Source: Pelomonas sp966111775
GTDB taxonomy: Bacteria > Pseudomonadota > Gammaproteobacteria > Burkholderiales > Burkholderiaceae_C
Reading direction: 5' to 3'
Assembly: GCA_966111775.1 (NCBI GenBank)
Contig: CBHWBD010000006.1
Span: forward strand, 1 to 64,000
DNA length: 64,000 nucleotides
Position numbers and translations under genes: made by a program. Position 1 is the stretch's first letter, and each line of letters begins with the position of its first letter. The notes beneath the pieces are model-generated. The model saw nothing but the letters and a program-made list of their open reading frames with translations, was not told where the DNA came from and did no database searches. This document shows positions 9,041 through 17,797 of the stretch, piece by piece.

Positions 9041-9164
9041 TGGCAGCGCCATTTGCTCCTGTCAGGCCTTCGCCCCGATCGACGGTCGACCTACGGGCCA
9101 TGGCCGTTTAGCCGGCTCTTCAGATGTCGGAGCCCGGCCTGGCGTCGCTTCAGGGTCCAGCCAT

Positions 9165-9190
9165 GGAAAACGGCGCCCGAGGGCGCCGTT
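9165..9190 (-). terminator. Rho-independent terminator for the PEP-CTERM gene
   Basis: Read on the minus strand: AACGGCGCC-CTCG-GGCGCCGTT followed by TT, a 9-base perfect stem 21 bases past the stop codon. Confidence 0.75.
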
Positions 9191-9211
9191 CTCACGAGGC
9201 GGGAGCCAGGA

Positions 9212-10216
9212 TCAGCGACGAGCCGCGCGGCGGCGGCCGCTGACCGCCAGTCCCAGCAAAGCCACCAGGGCCAAGCTGCCCTCGCTGGGCTCGGGCAGCA
9301 CGTTGCAGGCGGCGCCGATGCAACCCCCTTGCGGCGCCGTGAGGCGCCAGATGTCCGAGGTCTGGGTGAACAGCAGGCTGCCGTTGGGGTCGGCCGTCAC
9401 GAAGTCACCGCGGGTGCCGCCGCTGACCAGCAGCACGTTGTCCAGCGGGTTGCTGAGGTCGTACTCCCAAAGGTCGCCGGAGTTGGTGTTGACGAAGAGC
9501 TTGCCGGCCAGGGTGCCAGCGCCCAGTTCCGTGCCATCGGCGCCGCCGGGAATGAAGCCAGAGTCGTAGACCTGAACGCCATCCGACACGCGATAACCCA
9601 CGATATGGCCGCCCAACTCTGCGTACAAGGTGCTGCCGTCGGCAGACAGGCTGACGCCGTCATAGCTGCCGCCGATCTTGAACTGGGTCTTGGTGTTGGT
9701 CGTCGGATCGACGATGTAGATGCCCGTGCCACTGCAGCAGTCCGACACAAAGAGCTTGCCGGTGTGCGTATCGGCCACGATGCCGGTCGCCGTCGGCAGG
9801 CCGGTCACGACGGTCGAATTGAAGGTTCCGTCCTGGTTCAGTCGCACCACGGTGCCGGCACTCTGCTCGGCCATGTAGACGAAGTTGCCCAGGCGGGCCA
9901 GCCCCACGCCGTTGCCGACGCCGTAATTCTGGGCCACCGGCGCGCTGGTGGCGTGCTGGCCATCGGCGTCAGTGGCAAAGACGCGCACATTGCCGGGGTA
10001 ATCGCTCACCATCACACCGCCGCCGTCCACGAAGGCGATGCCCAAAGGGCCGCAACAGAAGCCGGTGGTCGGGAAGTTGTCGGCGAACTGGCTCAGGCCG
10101 AAGCCGGCGGTGGTGGCCGCGGCCGTCAGCGTGGGGGCCGCTTGGGCGCCGGAGGCCAGCAGTGCCAGCAGCATGCCCAGCATGAGGCCCAGTTTGGAAA
10201 GCGTGCTTTTCAGCAT
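9212..10216 (-). CDS. PEP-CTERM sorting-domain protein with beta-propeller-like body
   Basis: A 334-residue exported protein. Residues 1-27 are a signal peptide (hydrophobic LMLGMLLALLAS, cleavage near AQA). The body has NHL/SMP-30-like repeats (GIAFVDGGGVMVSDYPGN, FVYMAEQSAGTVVRL, KLFVSD). The C terminus is a PEP-CTERM signal: PEPS at about 308, a hydrophobic helix (LALVALLGLAV) and a basic tail GRRRAARR. The family is known to be processed by an exosortase and linked to exopolysaccharide matrix; no exosortase gene is in the window. A terminator follows and a CCTAG dyad lies about 150 bases upstream. Confidence 0.85.
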   Translation of the reverse strand: MLKSTLSKLGLMLGMLLALLASGAQAAPTLTAAATTAGFGLSQFADNFPTTGFCCGPLGIAFVDGGGVMVSDYPGNVRVFATDADGQHATSAPVAQNYGVGNGVGLARLGNFVYMAEQSAGTVVRLNQDGTFNSTVVTGLPTATGIVADTHTGKLFVSDCCSGTGIYIVDPTTNTKTQFKIGGSYDGVSLSADGSTLYAELGGHIVGYRVSDGVQVYDSGFIPGGADGTELGAGTLAGKLFVNTNSGDLWEYDLSNPLDNVLLVSGGTRGDFVTADPNGSLLFTQTSDIWRLTAPQGGCIGAACNVLPEPSEGSLALVALLGLAVSGRRRAARR

Positions 10217-10368
10217 GAAGAGACTCCGATCGAGGGGGATGTGTAGAAAGGAGAAATGACTTCTTGCAAAGCAAGCATTAACCGGGCCCGATCAGAATTC
10301 CTCGCGGAAACAAGCACTTGCCGACCAGGCCCGCGGCAAGTGGAGATTTTTGTAAGCGCGATCGACAA

Positions 10369-10380
10369 CCTAGAACTAGG
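10369..10380. promoter_or_regulatory. CCTAG-AA-CTAGG dyad upstream of the PEP-CTERM gene
   Basis: A perfect 5-base dyad followed by GGGTGGG. The same core (CCTA-N4-TAGG next to a C- or G-run) occurs twice in the sctU/lytic transglycosylase intergenic region at 50834 and 50887. The surrounding stretch 10217-10508 contains no gene. Confidence 0.35.
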
Positions 10381-10508
10381 GGTGGGTTTGCCCTGGGTGT
10401 GCGTGCGAGGCGGATCTGCGCCCTTGCTCCGCAAAGCGCGCTGGTGCGGCGCCGAGAAGCGAGGGGCCATCCGGGCCGGCTTGCTCGCCGGCCTGCGCGG
10501 GCCAATCT

Positions 10509-10811
10509 TCAGGCGGCTCTCAGCACGCTGTCACGACCCGAGGGCTTGAGCAGCAGATAGAGCAGCGGCCCGAAGGAACCGGCGGCCAGCGTGATCAGCG
10601 CGAAAGGCCAGACCGTACGGCCGCTCTGCCGCGCGTCGCGCCAGATGAAGCCCAGCGCGATCCACGACATGATGACCAGGTCCAGGAGCACCTGCCAGGC
10701 GCCGACGCTGCTCATGCCGGCCTGCCAGATGCCGAGGTAGCCGACCTGCCACATCACATAGGTCGAGAACAGGCCGAAGGCGGCGAGGACGAGGATGAGG
10801 ACGGTTCGCAT
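10509..10811 (-). CDS. Small membrane protein, DUF2834-like
   Basis: A 100-residue protein with three predicted membrane helices: residues 3-22 (LILVLAAFGLFSTYVMW), 38-58 (WQVLLDLVIMSWIALGFIW) and 68-90 (WPFALITLAAGSFGPLLYLLL). The WRDAR segment after the second helix is typical of DUF2834 proteins. An AAGGAG Shine-Dalgarno precedes the ATG. It is divergent from the MmyB-type regulator with a perfect dyad in between, so it is probably that regulator's target. Confidence 0.65.
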   Translation of the reverse strand: MRTVLILVLAAFGLFSTYVMWQVGYLGIWQAGMSSVGAWQVLLDLVIMSWIALGFIWRDARQSGRTVWPFALITLAAGSFGPLLYLLLKPSGRDSVLRAA

Positions 10812-10871
10812 GACGATCTCCTTTGCGGGTGGTGGACACCTTCATGCTCGGCAGCCGCGCGCATCGCCACA

Positions 10872-10888
10872 ATGACCTCGGAGGTCAT
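10872..10888. promoter_or_regulatory. Perfect palindrome between divergent DUF2834-like and MmyB-type genes
   Basis: ATGACCTC-G-GAGGTCAT, perfect 8-base arms around one base, 36 bases before the regulator start. Likely operator for the adjacent HTH protein (inference). Confidence 0.6.
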
Positions 10889-10923
10889 CGTCGCGCCGAT
10901 GGCCCACGCCGCAGAATGGCTGC

Positions 10924-11682
10924 ATGACCGCCACTCTCGCCGCCCTGCGCAAGTCGCGCCGCGTCAGCCAGCTGGAGCTGTCGCTGCGCACCGGTGTCTC
11001 GCAACGCCACCTCAGCTGCATCGAGACCGGCCGCTCTCGCGTCGGCCGTGAGACGCTGATCGCCCTGCTCGACGCCCTCGGCGCCACGCTGGAGGAGCGC
11101 AACCAGGCCCTGCTCGCCGCCGGCTATGCGCCCGCCCACGCCGAGCGCGCGCTGGACGCGCCCGAGATGGCGCCGGTGCGGGCCGCACTGGAGCAACTGC
11201 TGCACGCCCACGACCCGACACCGGCCCTGGTGCTGGATGGCGAATACAACCTCGTCATGGCCAATGCCGGCCTGGGGCGGTTGATGACGCTGCTTGGCTT
11301 GCCGGCCGATGCTCTGCTGGCGGCGCCCTTCAACCTGTTGCGCGCCGTCTTCCGCCCCGATGGCTTGCTGGCCTTGTGCGTCAACGAGGCCGAGCTGTGC
11401 GGCGAGATGTGGGCGCGCGCCAGCCGCGAGGCCGAGCATCTGCCCAAGCTGCGCGCCCTGCTCGACGAGTTGCGGCCGTCGCTGCGGCCCTGGGGCGCCA
11501 TCGAGCCCAGCGGCTTGCCCGTGCTGGCCCTGCGCCTGCGCGCGGCGGACGGGCAGACGCTGAGCTTCTTCTCGGCCTTCACCAGCTTCGGCACGCCGCT
11601 GGACATCACGCTGGCGTCGCTGAAGGTCGAGCATCTGTTCCCGGCGGACGAGGCGACGCGGTTCGCGCTGTCAGGCGGCTAG
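10924..11682 (+). CDS. XRE-type regulator with MmyB-like ligand domain
   Basis: A 252-residue transcription factor. Residues 5-58 form an XRE helix-turn-helix (LRKSRRVSQLELSLRTGVSQRHLSCIETG). Residues about 95-245 form the MmyB-like PAS-related domain, with the family phrases LVLDGEYNLVMANAG, FNLLRAVF and TSFGTPLDITLASLKVEHLFPAD. Members of this family are known to bind small ligands, some of them fatty acids. It is divergent from the small membrane protein and likely controls it through the dyad at 10872. Confidence 0.85.
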   Translation: MTATLAALRKSRRVSQLELSLRTGVSQRHLSCIETGRSRVGRETLIALLDALGATLEERNQALLAAGYAPAHAERALDAPEMAPVRAALEQLLHAHDPTPALVLDGEYNLVMANAGLGRLMTLLGLPADALLAAPFNLLRAVFRPDGLLALCVNEAELCGEMWARASREAEHLPKLRALLDELRPSLRPWGAIEPSGLPVLALRLRAADGQTLSFFSAFTSFGTPLDITLASLKVEHLFPADEATRFALSGG

Positions 11683-11717
11683 CTGAGGCAGGCCGACGCG
11701 AGCGCCGGCCTGCGGTC

Positions 11718-14069
11718 TCACCTCCTCGGTGCCACGCTGCGCTCCAGCACCGTCTTCAAGCGCTTGTCCTGCAGGGCTTCCTTGCTGCCCGGCTGGTAGT
11801 CCTGCCGCTTGATCGGCGGCAGCCCCTGGCCACGGTCGACCAAGGCCGCCTTCTCCTTCGCCGCGCGGTCCTGCGCGTCGGACAGGCGCGTCTTCAGCAG
11901 TCCGTCGAACTCGGCCTTCAGGCGTTGCGCGTCACGCCGCAGGCCTTCGCTGCCGTCCTCGGCGAGGGCGGCCACGATGCGCTGGGCCGCGGCATGCACC
12001 TCGGGGGTGATGAGGGCGCCGTTGGCCTTCTCGAACTCGACGAAACGGCGGTTGGTCGTCAGCGTGTCGCCGAGCTGCGAGAAGTGGCGCATCACGGCGA
12101 GGGCGTCGGGCAGCAGCGCCGGGCGGCGCAGCAGCACGAGGGCGATCTCGGGGCTGTTGCGGTAGTAGAGGTTGGCCAGCTCGCGGCCACCCGGCCAGGG
12201 CAGCAGCGCATGGTCGCGGAACCGCCGCAGGCCGGCGAGCACGCCGTCGCCTTCCTTGTCGGGCAGGCTGGCCGCCGCCACCTTGGTCGCGACGCAGGAC
12301 GAAGGCAGCAGCACCGGCATCCAGTTGTAGTTCATGATGGTCTGGGCGGCCGGGCGCTGCGTGCTGTTCAGCTCGCCCGCGAGGTCGTTCCAGAACTCGA
12401 TCACCGTCGAGTGCTGCGTGCCCACCATGGTGTCGCGCAGCATGGTGGCCAGCGCCACCGTGCTGCCGGCGTTGTTGTCGGAGGCGCCGTTGCGGCCGAG
12501 GTTGAGGTCGCCACCGTTGCTGTCGTTGTGGGTGTCGAACATGTCCAGCAGCGCCGCGGCCACGCGGCCTTCGCTGCTTTCGCCGGTCTGGCAGGACGAC
12601 GAGAAGGCCTCGATCTCCTGGCCGCCGTCGCCTTCGTGCCAGTTGTAGCGCCCGTCCTGGCGCAGCGTCAGCATGAAGGCCGTGGCCCAGCCTTCCGACC
12701 AGGACAGCGCCTGGTTCTGCCCGCAGTCGCCGAAGCCGTGGTCGCCGCCCGGCGAGGGGTCGCCGCCGGAGTAGGCGTGGGCCATCACGCCATGGCCGTA
12801 CTCGTGGGTGATGGAGTCGGGGCCGTCGAAGTCGCCGCCCTCGATGTTGATCTTGCCGTTGTAGAAGGTGCCGCTTCCCGGGAAGCAGCCGTCGATCTTG
12901 CCGGGGTCGAAGCCGCCGGCCGTCGCGGCATGGTTCCAGGCCAGATTCAGCGTCGACCACACGCGGGCCGCATCCATGTCGGAGCCCACCGTCTCGGTGC
13001 CGAAGTCGAGCACCGTGCCATCGGACATGTCGTCGTGCACGGCCGACTTCCATTCGTAGGCGCCGGCCAGGAAGTTGCACGTGCCCAGCGACAGGCGGCT
13101 CGTGTCCAGCTTGATCGTGTAGTAGAGGTCGCGGCCGTCCTGGAACCAGCCGTCGTCGTTGTTGACGGTGAACGACCAGCGCCCGTCCCAGTCGGAGGCC
13201 ACGCTGCCCAGGTGCTCGTCGACGAAGGTGTCCGAATCCCACAGGTGGATGGCCACGTTGACCAGCGGCACGAAGTTGCCGCTCAGGTCGCGGAACACCA
13301 CGCGGCCGCGCACGGTGATGGGATCGCGCGAGGTGTAGCTGGTGGCGGTGCTGTCGGCGCTGTGCTCGCGCAGGAAGGGGGTGAGCTCGGCCGGCCGCAC
13401 CTCGATGCGGCGATCGCGCGGCACGAAGGCGGCGACATCGGCGACCTTCGCATCCGCCGGCAGCGTGACCGTGTCACCGAACAGCAGGCGGATGGGGTGC
13501 TGGCGGTCATCGCCGCGGCGCGCGACGTCGAACTGCCGCTGCCGCTCGGCCGCACCGCGCAGGCTGCGCTGCTGCGGCGAGAGCACGCGGATGCGCCCGT
13601 CGGCGTCGATCTCCAGGTAGCGCACCAGCAGATGCGAGAAGCCTTCGTTCGCGCCCTTCTTGCCGGTGAGCCTGATCTCCAGCCGCCAGCTGCCAGGCTT
13701 GATGCCCTTGAGCGGCACCTCCACCGCCGCGCGCTCGGCGCGCGCCGCGAACTTGACCTCCGTGCGCCACAGCGGCTGTGGCGCCGCGAACTCCGGCTTG
13801 CCCGCCTCCATCGCCACCACCGCGGCGCTCAGCGCCAGCGAGGAGATGCCAGGCTCGCGCATGACCACCTGCAGCGGCAGCACCGCACGGTCCAGCACCC
13901 ATTCACGATCGGCCGTCAGCTTGTCGCCATCCGTCAGGAAGGCGGGCGGTCGAGGTGGCGTGGCGAACACGGGGGCCGCGAGTGCCAGGGAAGCCGCCAG
14001 GGCGAGGGCCCGGGTGAAACCGGCCAGCATCGCCGGCGTGCGGGAACTGCTTTTCCAGAAGAGCATCAT
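11718..14069 (-). CDS. Secreted gluzincin metalloprotease (M36/fungalysin-like) with CFI-box-like C terminus
   Basis: A 783-residue exported protein with a signal peptide ending near residue 36 (AAPVFA). An N-terminal propeptide-like beta region includes a carbohydrate-binding-like segment (residues 250-320). The zinc site is HEYGH at 422-426, with the third ligand likely Glu459 in SWSEGWATA, an arrangement seen in M36-like gluzincins. From Cys592 the sequence SCVATKVAA...LRRFRDHALLPWPGGRELANLYY resembles the CFI-box C-terminal module known from other secreted bacterial proteins. Substrates are unknown. Confidence 0.7.
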   Translation of the reverse strand: MMLFWKSSSRTPAMLAGFTRALALAASLALAAPVFATPPRPPAFLTDGDKLTADREWVLDRAVLPLQVVMREPGISSLALSAAVVAMEAGKPEFAAPQPLWRTEVKFAARAERAAVEVPLKGIKPGSWRLEIRLTGKKGANEGFSHLLVRYLEIDADGRIRVLSPQQRSLRGAAERQRQFDVARRGDDRQHPIRLLFGDTVTLPADAKVADVAAFVPRDRRIEVRPAELTPFLREHSADSTATSYTSRDPITVRGRVVFRDLSGNFVPLVNVAIHLWDSDTFVDEHLGSVASDWDGRWSFTVNNDDGWFQDGRDLYYTIKLDTSRLSLGTCNFLAGAYEWKSAVHDDMSDGTVLDFGTETVGSDMDAARVWSTLNLAWNHAATAGGFDPGKIDGCFPGSGTFYNGKINIEGGDFDGPDSITHEYGHGVMAHAYSGGDPSPGGDHGFGDCGQNQALSWSEGWATAFMLTLRQDGRYNWHEGDGGQEIEAFSSSCQTGESSEGRVAAALLDMFDTHNDSNGGDLNLGRNGASDNNAGSTVALATMLRDTMVGTQHSTVIEFWNDLAGELNSTQRPAAQTIMNYNWMPVLLPSSCVATKVAAASLPDKEGDGVLAGLRRFRDHALLPWPGGRELANLYYRNSPEIALVLLRRPALLPDALAVMRHFSQLGDTLTTNRRFVEFEKANGALITPEVHAAAQRIVAALAEDGSEGLRRDAQRLKAEFDGLLKTRLSDAQDRAAKEKAALVDRGQGLPPIKRQDYQPGSKEALQDKRLKTVLERSVAPRR

Positions 14070-14160
14070 GCTTCACTCCCCGGTATTGCGATGAAGTCAA
14101 TCTACGCCTCGCGGCGTTAGGGATGTATCCACAAGGGAAGGGATGGGAGGGCGGTCATCC

Positions 14161-15102
14161 CTAGTTCGCGCGGCCCTGCTGAGTCAGGCCGACCACCGCT
14201 TCCACGACCTGCTGGCGCAGCCACTGCAGGCCCCGGTTGCCGTCCTGCTGGCGATGCCAGATCAGGCTGACCTGCACCGGCGGCATCGCAAAGGGCAGCG
14301 GCAGCACGGCCAGCGGCAGGCTCGTGGCGCTGGCATCGGCCAGGCGGCGGGGGACGGTGCCCAGCAGGTCGGACTGGGCGACGACGCCGGGGATGGCCAT
14401 ATAGCCGGGCACGAACAGGCCGACGCGGCGGCGCACCTTGGCGGAGCCGAGCACGATCTCCAGCGGTGAACCGCGACCCGCACGGGGCGGGATGGTGACG
14501 TGCCGGGCCGCTTCGTAGCGGGCCAGGCTGATGCTGCGCCCGCCGCGCGACAGCGCCGGGTGACCCTGGCGCGCGATGACGACGAGTTCCTCCTGGTGCA
14601 GGGCCTGGTAGCAGAGCTCGGGGGCCTCGAAGTGGAGATAGTCCAGCGCCAAGTCCAGCGTGCCGGCGGCCAGGCGCGTGGGCAGGGTGTCGGCGGCGTC
14701 GGGCTCGACCTGCAGCACGAGCAGCGGTGCCTGGTCGCGCACGCGCGCCAGCAGCGCGGGCAGCAGCGCGAACTGCGCGTAGTCGTTCATGGACAGGTGA
14801 AAGCGCTGCTCGGCGTGCTGGGGCTCGAAGGCGGCTTCGGGGGCCAGGCCGTCCTGCAGCAGGCGCAGCGCGGCGCGCACCGGGCCGTACAGGGCAAGGG
14901 CCTGGGCGGTCGGCGTCATGCCGCGGGCGTTGCGCACGAACAGCGGCGCGCCAAGCTGCTCCCGCAGCCGGGCCAGCGCGTTGCTGACCGCCGGCTGGCT
15001 CAGGTGCAGGCGCTCGGCGGCGCGGGTGAGGTGGCCTTCCTGCATCAGCGCGTCGAAGACGCGCAGCAGGTTCAGGTCGAGCCGATGCCATATCGGGTTC
15101 AT
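14161..15102 (-). CDS. LysR family transcriptional regulator
   Basis: A 313-residue LTTR. The winged HTH is at residues 8-67 (LDLNLLRVFDALMQEGHLTRAAERLHLSQPAVS), and the substrate-binding domain starts near residue 95. The start at 15102 gives the usual family beginning MNPIWHRLDLNLL. It is divergent from the hydroxylase/SRPBCC fusion, with 78 bases between start codons, so it likely regulates that gene. Confidence 0.85.
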   Translation of the reverse strand: MNPIWHRLDLNLLRVFDALMQEGHLTRAAERLHLSQPAVSNALARLREQLGAPLFVRNARGMTPTAQALALYGPVRAALRLLQDGLAPEAAFEPQHAEQRFHLSMNDYAQFALLPALLARVRDQAPLLVLQVEPDAADTLPTRLAAGTLDLALDYLHFEAPELCYQALHQEELVVIARQGHPALSRGGRSISLARYEAARHVTIPPRAGRGSPLEIVLGSAKVRRRVGLFVPGYMAIPGVVAQSDLLGTVPRRLADASATSLPLAVLPLPFAMPPVQVSLIWHRQQDGNRGLQWLRQQVVEAVVGLTQQGRAN

Positions 15103-15180
15103 GAATAACGCTGCCCTGCAATATCCATTGGAAAGATGATTGTGCGCTGCGTAGGCTGGAGGCCAGACAGGAGACATCCC

Positions 15181-16314
15181 ATGAGCCAGCCCGCGGCCCC
15201 CGTCCACGACGTCGCCCCTTTTCGCGCCCGCTACCGCGCCGCCATCTCGCCGCGCTACAACGCCTGGCTGCACGGCGGCTTCGTGCTGGCCTGGGGCGCG
15301 GCCACGCTGTGGTTCTTCTGTCACCGGGTGGCGGGCCCCAGCGCGCTGGAGTGGCTGGCCGTGCCGGCGGCCCTGCTGTTCTGCAACTGGGGCGAGTACC
15401 GCATCCATCAGCGCCTGGGCCACACCAGGACGCGGCTGGGCAAGCTCTTCTACCAGCGCCACACGGGCGACCACCACAGCTTTTTCGCGGAAGGGAATAT
15501 GCATTGGGAGGGCGCGCGGGACTGGCGCGTGATCCTGTTTCCGCCGTGGCTGATCGTCGTGTTCACGCTGGCGCTGGCCCTGCCGGCCTGGTGGCTGCTG
15601 CAGCGCTGGAGCCCCAATGCCGCCGCGCTGTTCGGCGGCACGGTGATCGCCGGCTATCTGCTCTACGAGGTCATGCATGCCTGCGAGCACCTGCCCGACG
15701 GCCACCCGCTCGCGGCCTGGCCCTGGATCCGCCAGATGCGCCGCCTGCACCAGCTGCACCACCGCCGCAGCCTGATGGCCGAGCGCAACCTGAACATCGT
15801 GCTGCCGCTGATGGACTGGCTGTCCGGCACCCTGCACTGGGAGCCCGATGTGAATGAAGTTGAGCGAACCGCGATGACCCACAGCGTCGAGATCCGCGGC
15901 ACGCCCGAGGCGGTGCTGGCCTATGCCGGCACGCCGGGCCACTGGCCCGAATGGCACCCTTCCTCACGCGGCGTGCAGGTCGGGCCGGGCGTGCAGGGCC
16001 CTGCGGCCTGCTTCGAGGAAGACATCCACGCCGGCGGCCGCCCGGGGCATCTGCGTTGGCAGGTCACCGGCTATCAGCCGGGGCAGCACTGGCAGGCCGA
16101 GGCCCGAGGTCCGCACCGGCTGTGGCTGCGCGTGGACTACCGGGTAGAGGCCTGCGAGGCCGGCACGCGCTTCGAGCGCCGGCTGGTCTACACGCTGCCG
16201 GGCTTCATCTGGGGGCTCTACAACCGGCTGATCGGGAGGCGGCGGGTGGAGCAGGAATCGGTGGAGTCGATGCGGCGGTTGAAGCAGGCGTTCGAGGCGC
16301 GGCGAGCCGGCTGA
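15181..16314 (+). CDS. Fatty acid hydroxylase-like / SRPBCC fusion protein
   Basis: A 377-residue two-domain protein. Residues 1-220 are a membrane sterol-desaturase/fatty-acid-hydroxylase-type domain with hydrophobic helices and the histidine clusters HQRLGH, HTGDHH, HACEH and HQLHH expected for a di-iron site. From about residue 232 (MTHSVEIRGTPEAVLAYAG) begins an SRPBCC/polyketide-cyclase-like domain, with PGHWPEWHPSS and a long C-terminal helix. The ATG at 15181 has an AGGAGA Shine-Dalgarno. The combination suggests a lipid-modifying oxygenase with a built-in hydrophobic ligand carrier. Substrate unknown. Confidence 0.75.
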   Translation: MSQPAAPVHDVAPFRARYRAAISPRYNAWLHGGFVLAWGAATLWFFCHRVAGPSALEWLAVPAALLFCNWGEYRIHQRLGHTRTRLGKLFYQRHTGDHHSFFAEGNMHWEGARDWRVILFPPWLIVVFTLALALPAWWLLQRWSPNAAALFGGTVIAGYLLYEVMHACEHLPDGHPLAAWPWIRQMRRLHQLHHRRSLMAERNLNIVLPLMDWLSGTLHWEPDVNEVERTAMTHSVEIRGTPEAVLAYAGTPGHWPEWHPSSRGVQVGPGVQGPAACFEEDIHAGGRPGHLRWQVTGYQPGQHWQAEARGPHRLWLRVDYRVEACEAGTRFERRLVYTLPGFIWGLYNRLIGRRRVEQESVESMRRLKQAFEARRAG

Positions 16315-16496
16315 CGACGCGCGCTCGGACACGATTTGCGCGTCAAACGGCAATTCGCCACGGGCGGCGCGTGATCGCGAGCGGTCCGGGCATCTCCCTT
16401 GCCTAGGATGTGCGGCTGGGTCGCGAGGGCTCAGCCACGCCAGCCTCGCCGACCTGCAGCGGCAACGATGCCGCACGATGCAGCCGCCTTTGTCTG

Positions 16497-16715
16497 ATGA
16501 AACTCCCTTCCATCGTGGCGACGGACGCTGTCGTCCGGTCGATTGAACTTGCCGAGGTCCAGGCATCACGCCGGGCCGCCATGGGCTCCAAGCCCGTGAT
16601 CAGCCAGATGTCCTTGCAGCAGGCCATCACCGTGACCAGCCTCGGTGGCCAATCCACTCGCGCCGTCTTTGGCGTCGTCGGCGCGGCCCGCTACGAGGCC
16701 ATCAGCAAGCTCTAG
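16497..16715 (+). CDS. Small hypothetical protein
   Basis: A possible 72-residue protein starting MKLPSIVATDAVV. It has helical Ala/Ser-rich sequence with no recognised motif and ends AARYEAISKL. Its 3' 100 bases are clearly homologous to a degenerate copy at 24741-24836, showing this is an element found more than once. A GTG start at 16410 would extend it, but the added residues look random. Expression is uncertain. Confidence 0.4.
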   Translation: MKLPSIVATDAVVRSIELAEVQASRRAAMGSKPVISQMSLQQAITVTSLGGQSTRAVFGVVGAARYEAISKL

Positions 16716-16727
16716 CCAGGCGCCTCG

Positions 16728-17651
16728 CTACCAGTTGGCGCCCCCTGCCTCCGGCCCATCGGCATGCTCGCCGAGAAACTCGCGCAGGTGGTCCAGGAAG
16801 CGGGTCACCTTGGCGGACAGGTTGAGCCGCTCCGGAAACACCGCGTAGACATCGGCCGGCGGCGTCTCGAAATCGGCCAGCACCCTCACGAGTCGGCCGC
16901 TGCGCAAATACTTGGCCACGTCCCACTCGGCGCGCATCAGCACACCATGGCCCTCCAGGGCCCAGTTCAACGCGACCTCGCCGTCGTTGGTGCTGAGCCG
17001 ACCGTGCACCTTGACGGTCTCGGTGCGCTCGCCCCTGCTGAGGCGCCAGTTGCCATAGGCCGAGGTGTTCTGCCTCAGCACGATGCACTGGTGCTGCGTC
17101 AGGTCGTGCGGTGCGGCCGGCACGCCGGCCGCCTTGAGATAGGCCGGTGAGGCCACCAGCAGCCGGCGATTGGCGGCGATGCGCCGGGCCACCAGCCGCG
17201 AGTCGGGCATCTCGCCGAAATGGATGACCAGGTCGATGGCATCGTCGGGCAGGCTGACGGGCCGGTCGCTGAGATGCAGTTGCACCTCCACTTCGGGGCA
17301 GGCGCGGGTGAAGCTCGAGATCGCCGGGCCGATGTAGGAGCGGCCGAAGCCCAGCGGCGCGTTGACGCGCAGCAGCCCGCGCGGTGCGCCGCGGCTGCTA
17401 CCGATGAGGCGCTCGACGTCCTCGATGTCGCTGTTGATGCGCTGGGCATGGGCGAAATAGACCTCGCCCTCGCTGGTCAAGCTGATGCGCCGCGTGGTGC
17501 GGTTCAGCAGGCGCACGCCCAGCCGCGCCTCCAGCAGCGCGAGCCGCCGCGACACCGCGGGCGGCGTGAGGTTGAGCTCACGCGCCGTCGCCGCCAGGCT
17601 GCCCTGCTTCACCAGCAGGCAGAAGAAGCTCAGGTCCGTGTCGGCGGTCAT
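16728..17651 (-). CDS. LysR regulator of the tartrate operon
   Basis: A 307-residue LTTR. The HTH is at residues 4-60 (LSFFCLLVKQGSLAATARELNLTPPAVSRRLALLE), and the ligand domain shows the DmlR-like phrases RLVARRI and LLVASPAYL. It is divergent from the MFS/tartrate dehydrogenase operon. A dyad TCATTCAT-N15-ATGAATGA covers its own start codon and faces the operon, a typical autoregulated LTTR arrangement. It corresponds in position to the regulator seen next to ttu/dml operons elsewhere. Confidence 0.85.
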   Translation of the reverse strand: MTADTDLSFFCLLVKQGSLAATARELNLTPPAVSRRLALLEARLGVRLLNRTTRRISLTSEGEVYFAHAQRINSDIEDVERLIGSSRGAPRGLLRVNAPLGFGRSYIGPAISSFTRACPEVEVQLHLSDRPVSLPDDAIDLVIHFGEMPDSRLVARRIAANRRLLVASPAYLKAAGVPAAPHDLTQHQCIVLRQNTSAYGNWRLSRGERTETVKVHGRLSTNDGEVALNWALEGHGVLMRAEWDVAKYLRSGRLVRVLADFETPPADVYAVFPERLNLSAKVTRFLDHLREFLGEHADGPEAGGANW

Positions 17652-17678
17652 TCATCAGTTTTTTGCAACTATGAATGA
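17648..17678. promoter_or_regulatory. Probable LysR operator
   Basis: Arms TCATTCAT (17648-17655) and ATGAATGA (17671-17678), with inner half-sites AGTT and AACT. A third half site ATTCATCA is at 17690. It lies between the LysR gene and the tartrate operon and overlaps the LysR start. Confidence 0.6.
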
Positions 17679-17797
17679 AGTTTAGTTCGATTCATCACTT
17701 CAAACGGCGGTCTTACGCTCCGTTCCAAGTCATACCCAGCACGAGGCCCGAGCCTCCCGTGGATGGCGCGGGAACCACCCAACTCAGGAGACAAGCC

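Noticed and set aside
10217..10340. Possible sigma-54 promoter before the PEP-CTERM gene (GG-N10-GC near 10285)
   Set aside because: PEP-CTERM genes can be sigma-54 dependent, but the match to TGGCAC-N5-TTGC is poor in both elements.
11376..14120. A 914-residue plus-strand open frame opposite the metalloprotease
   Set aside because: The minus strand has signal peptide, HEYGH and a C-terminal module; the plus frame has no recognisable structure.
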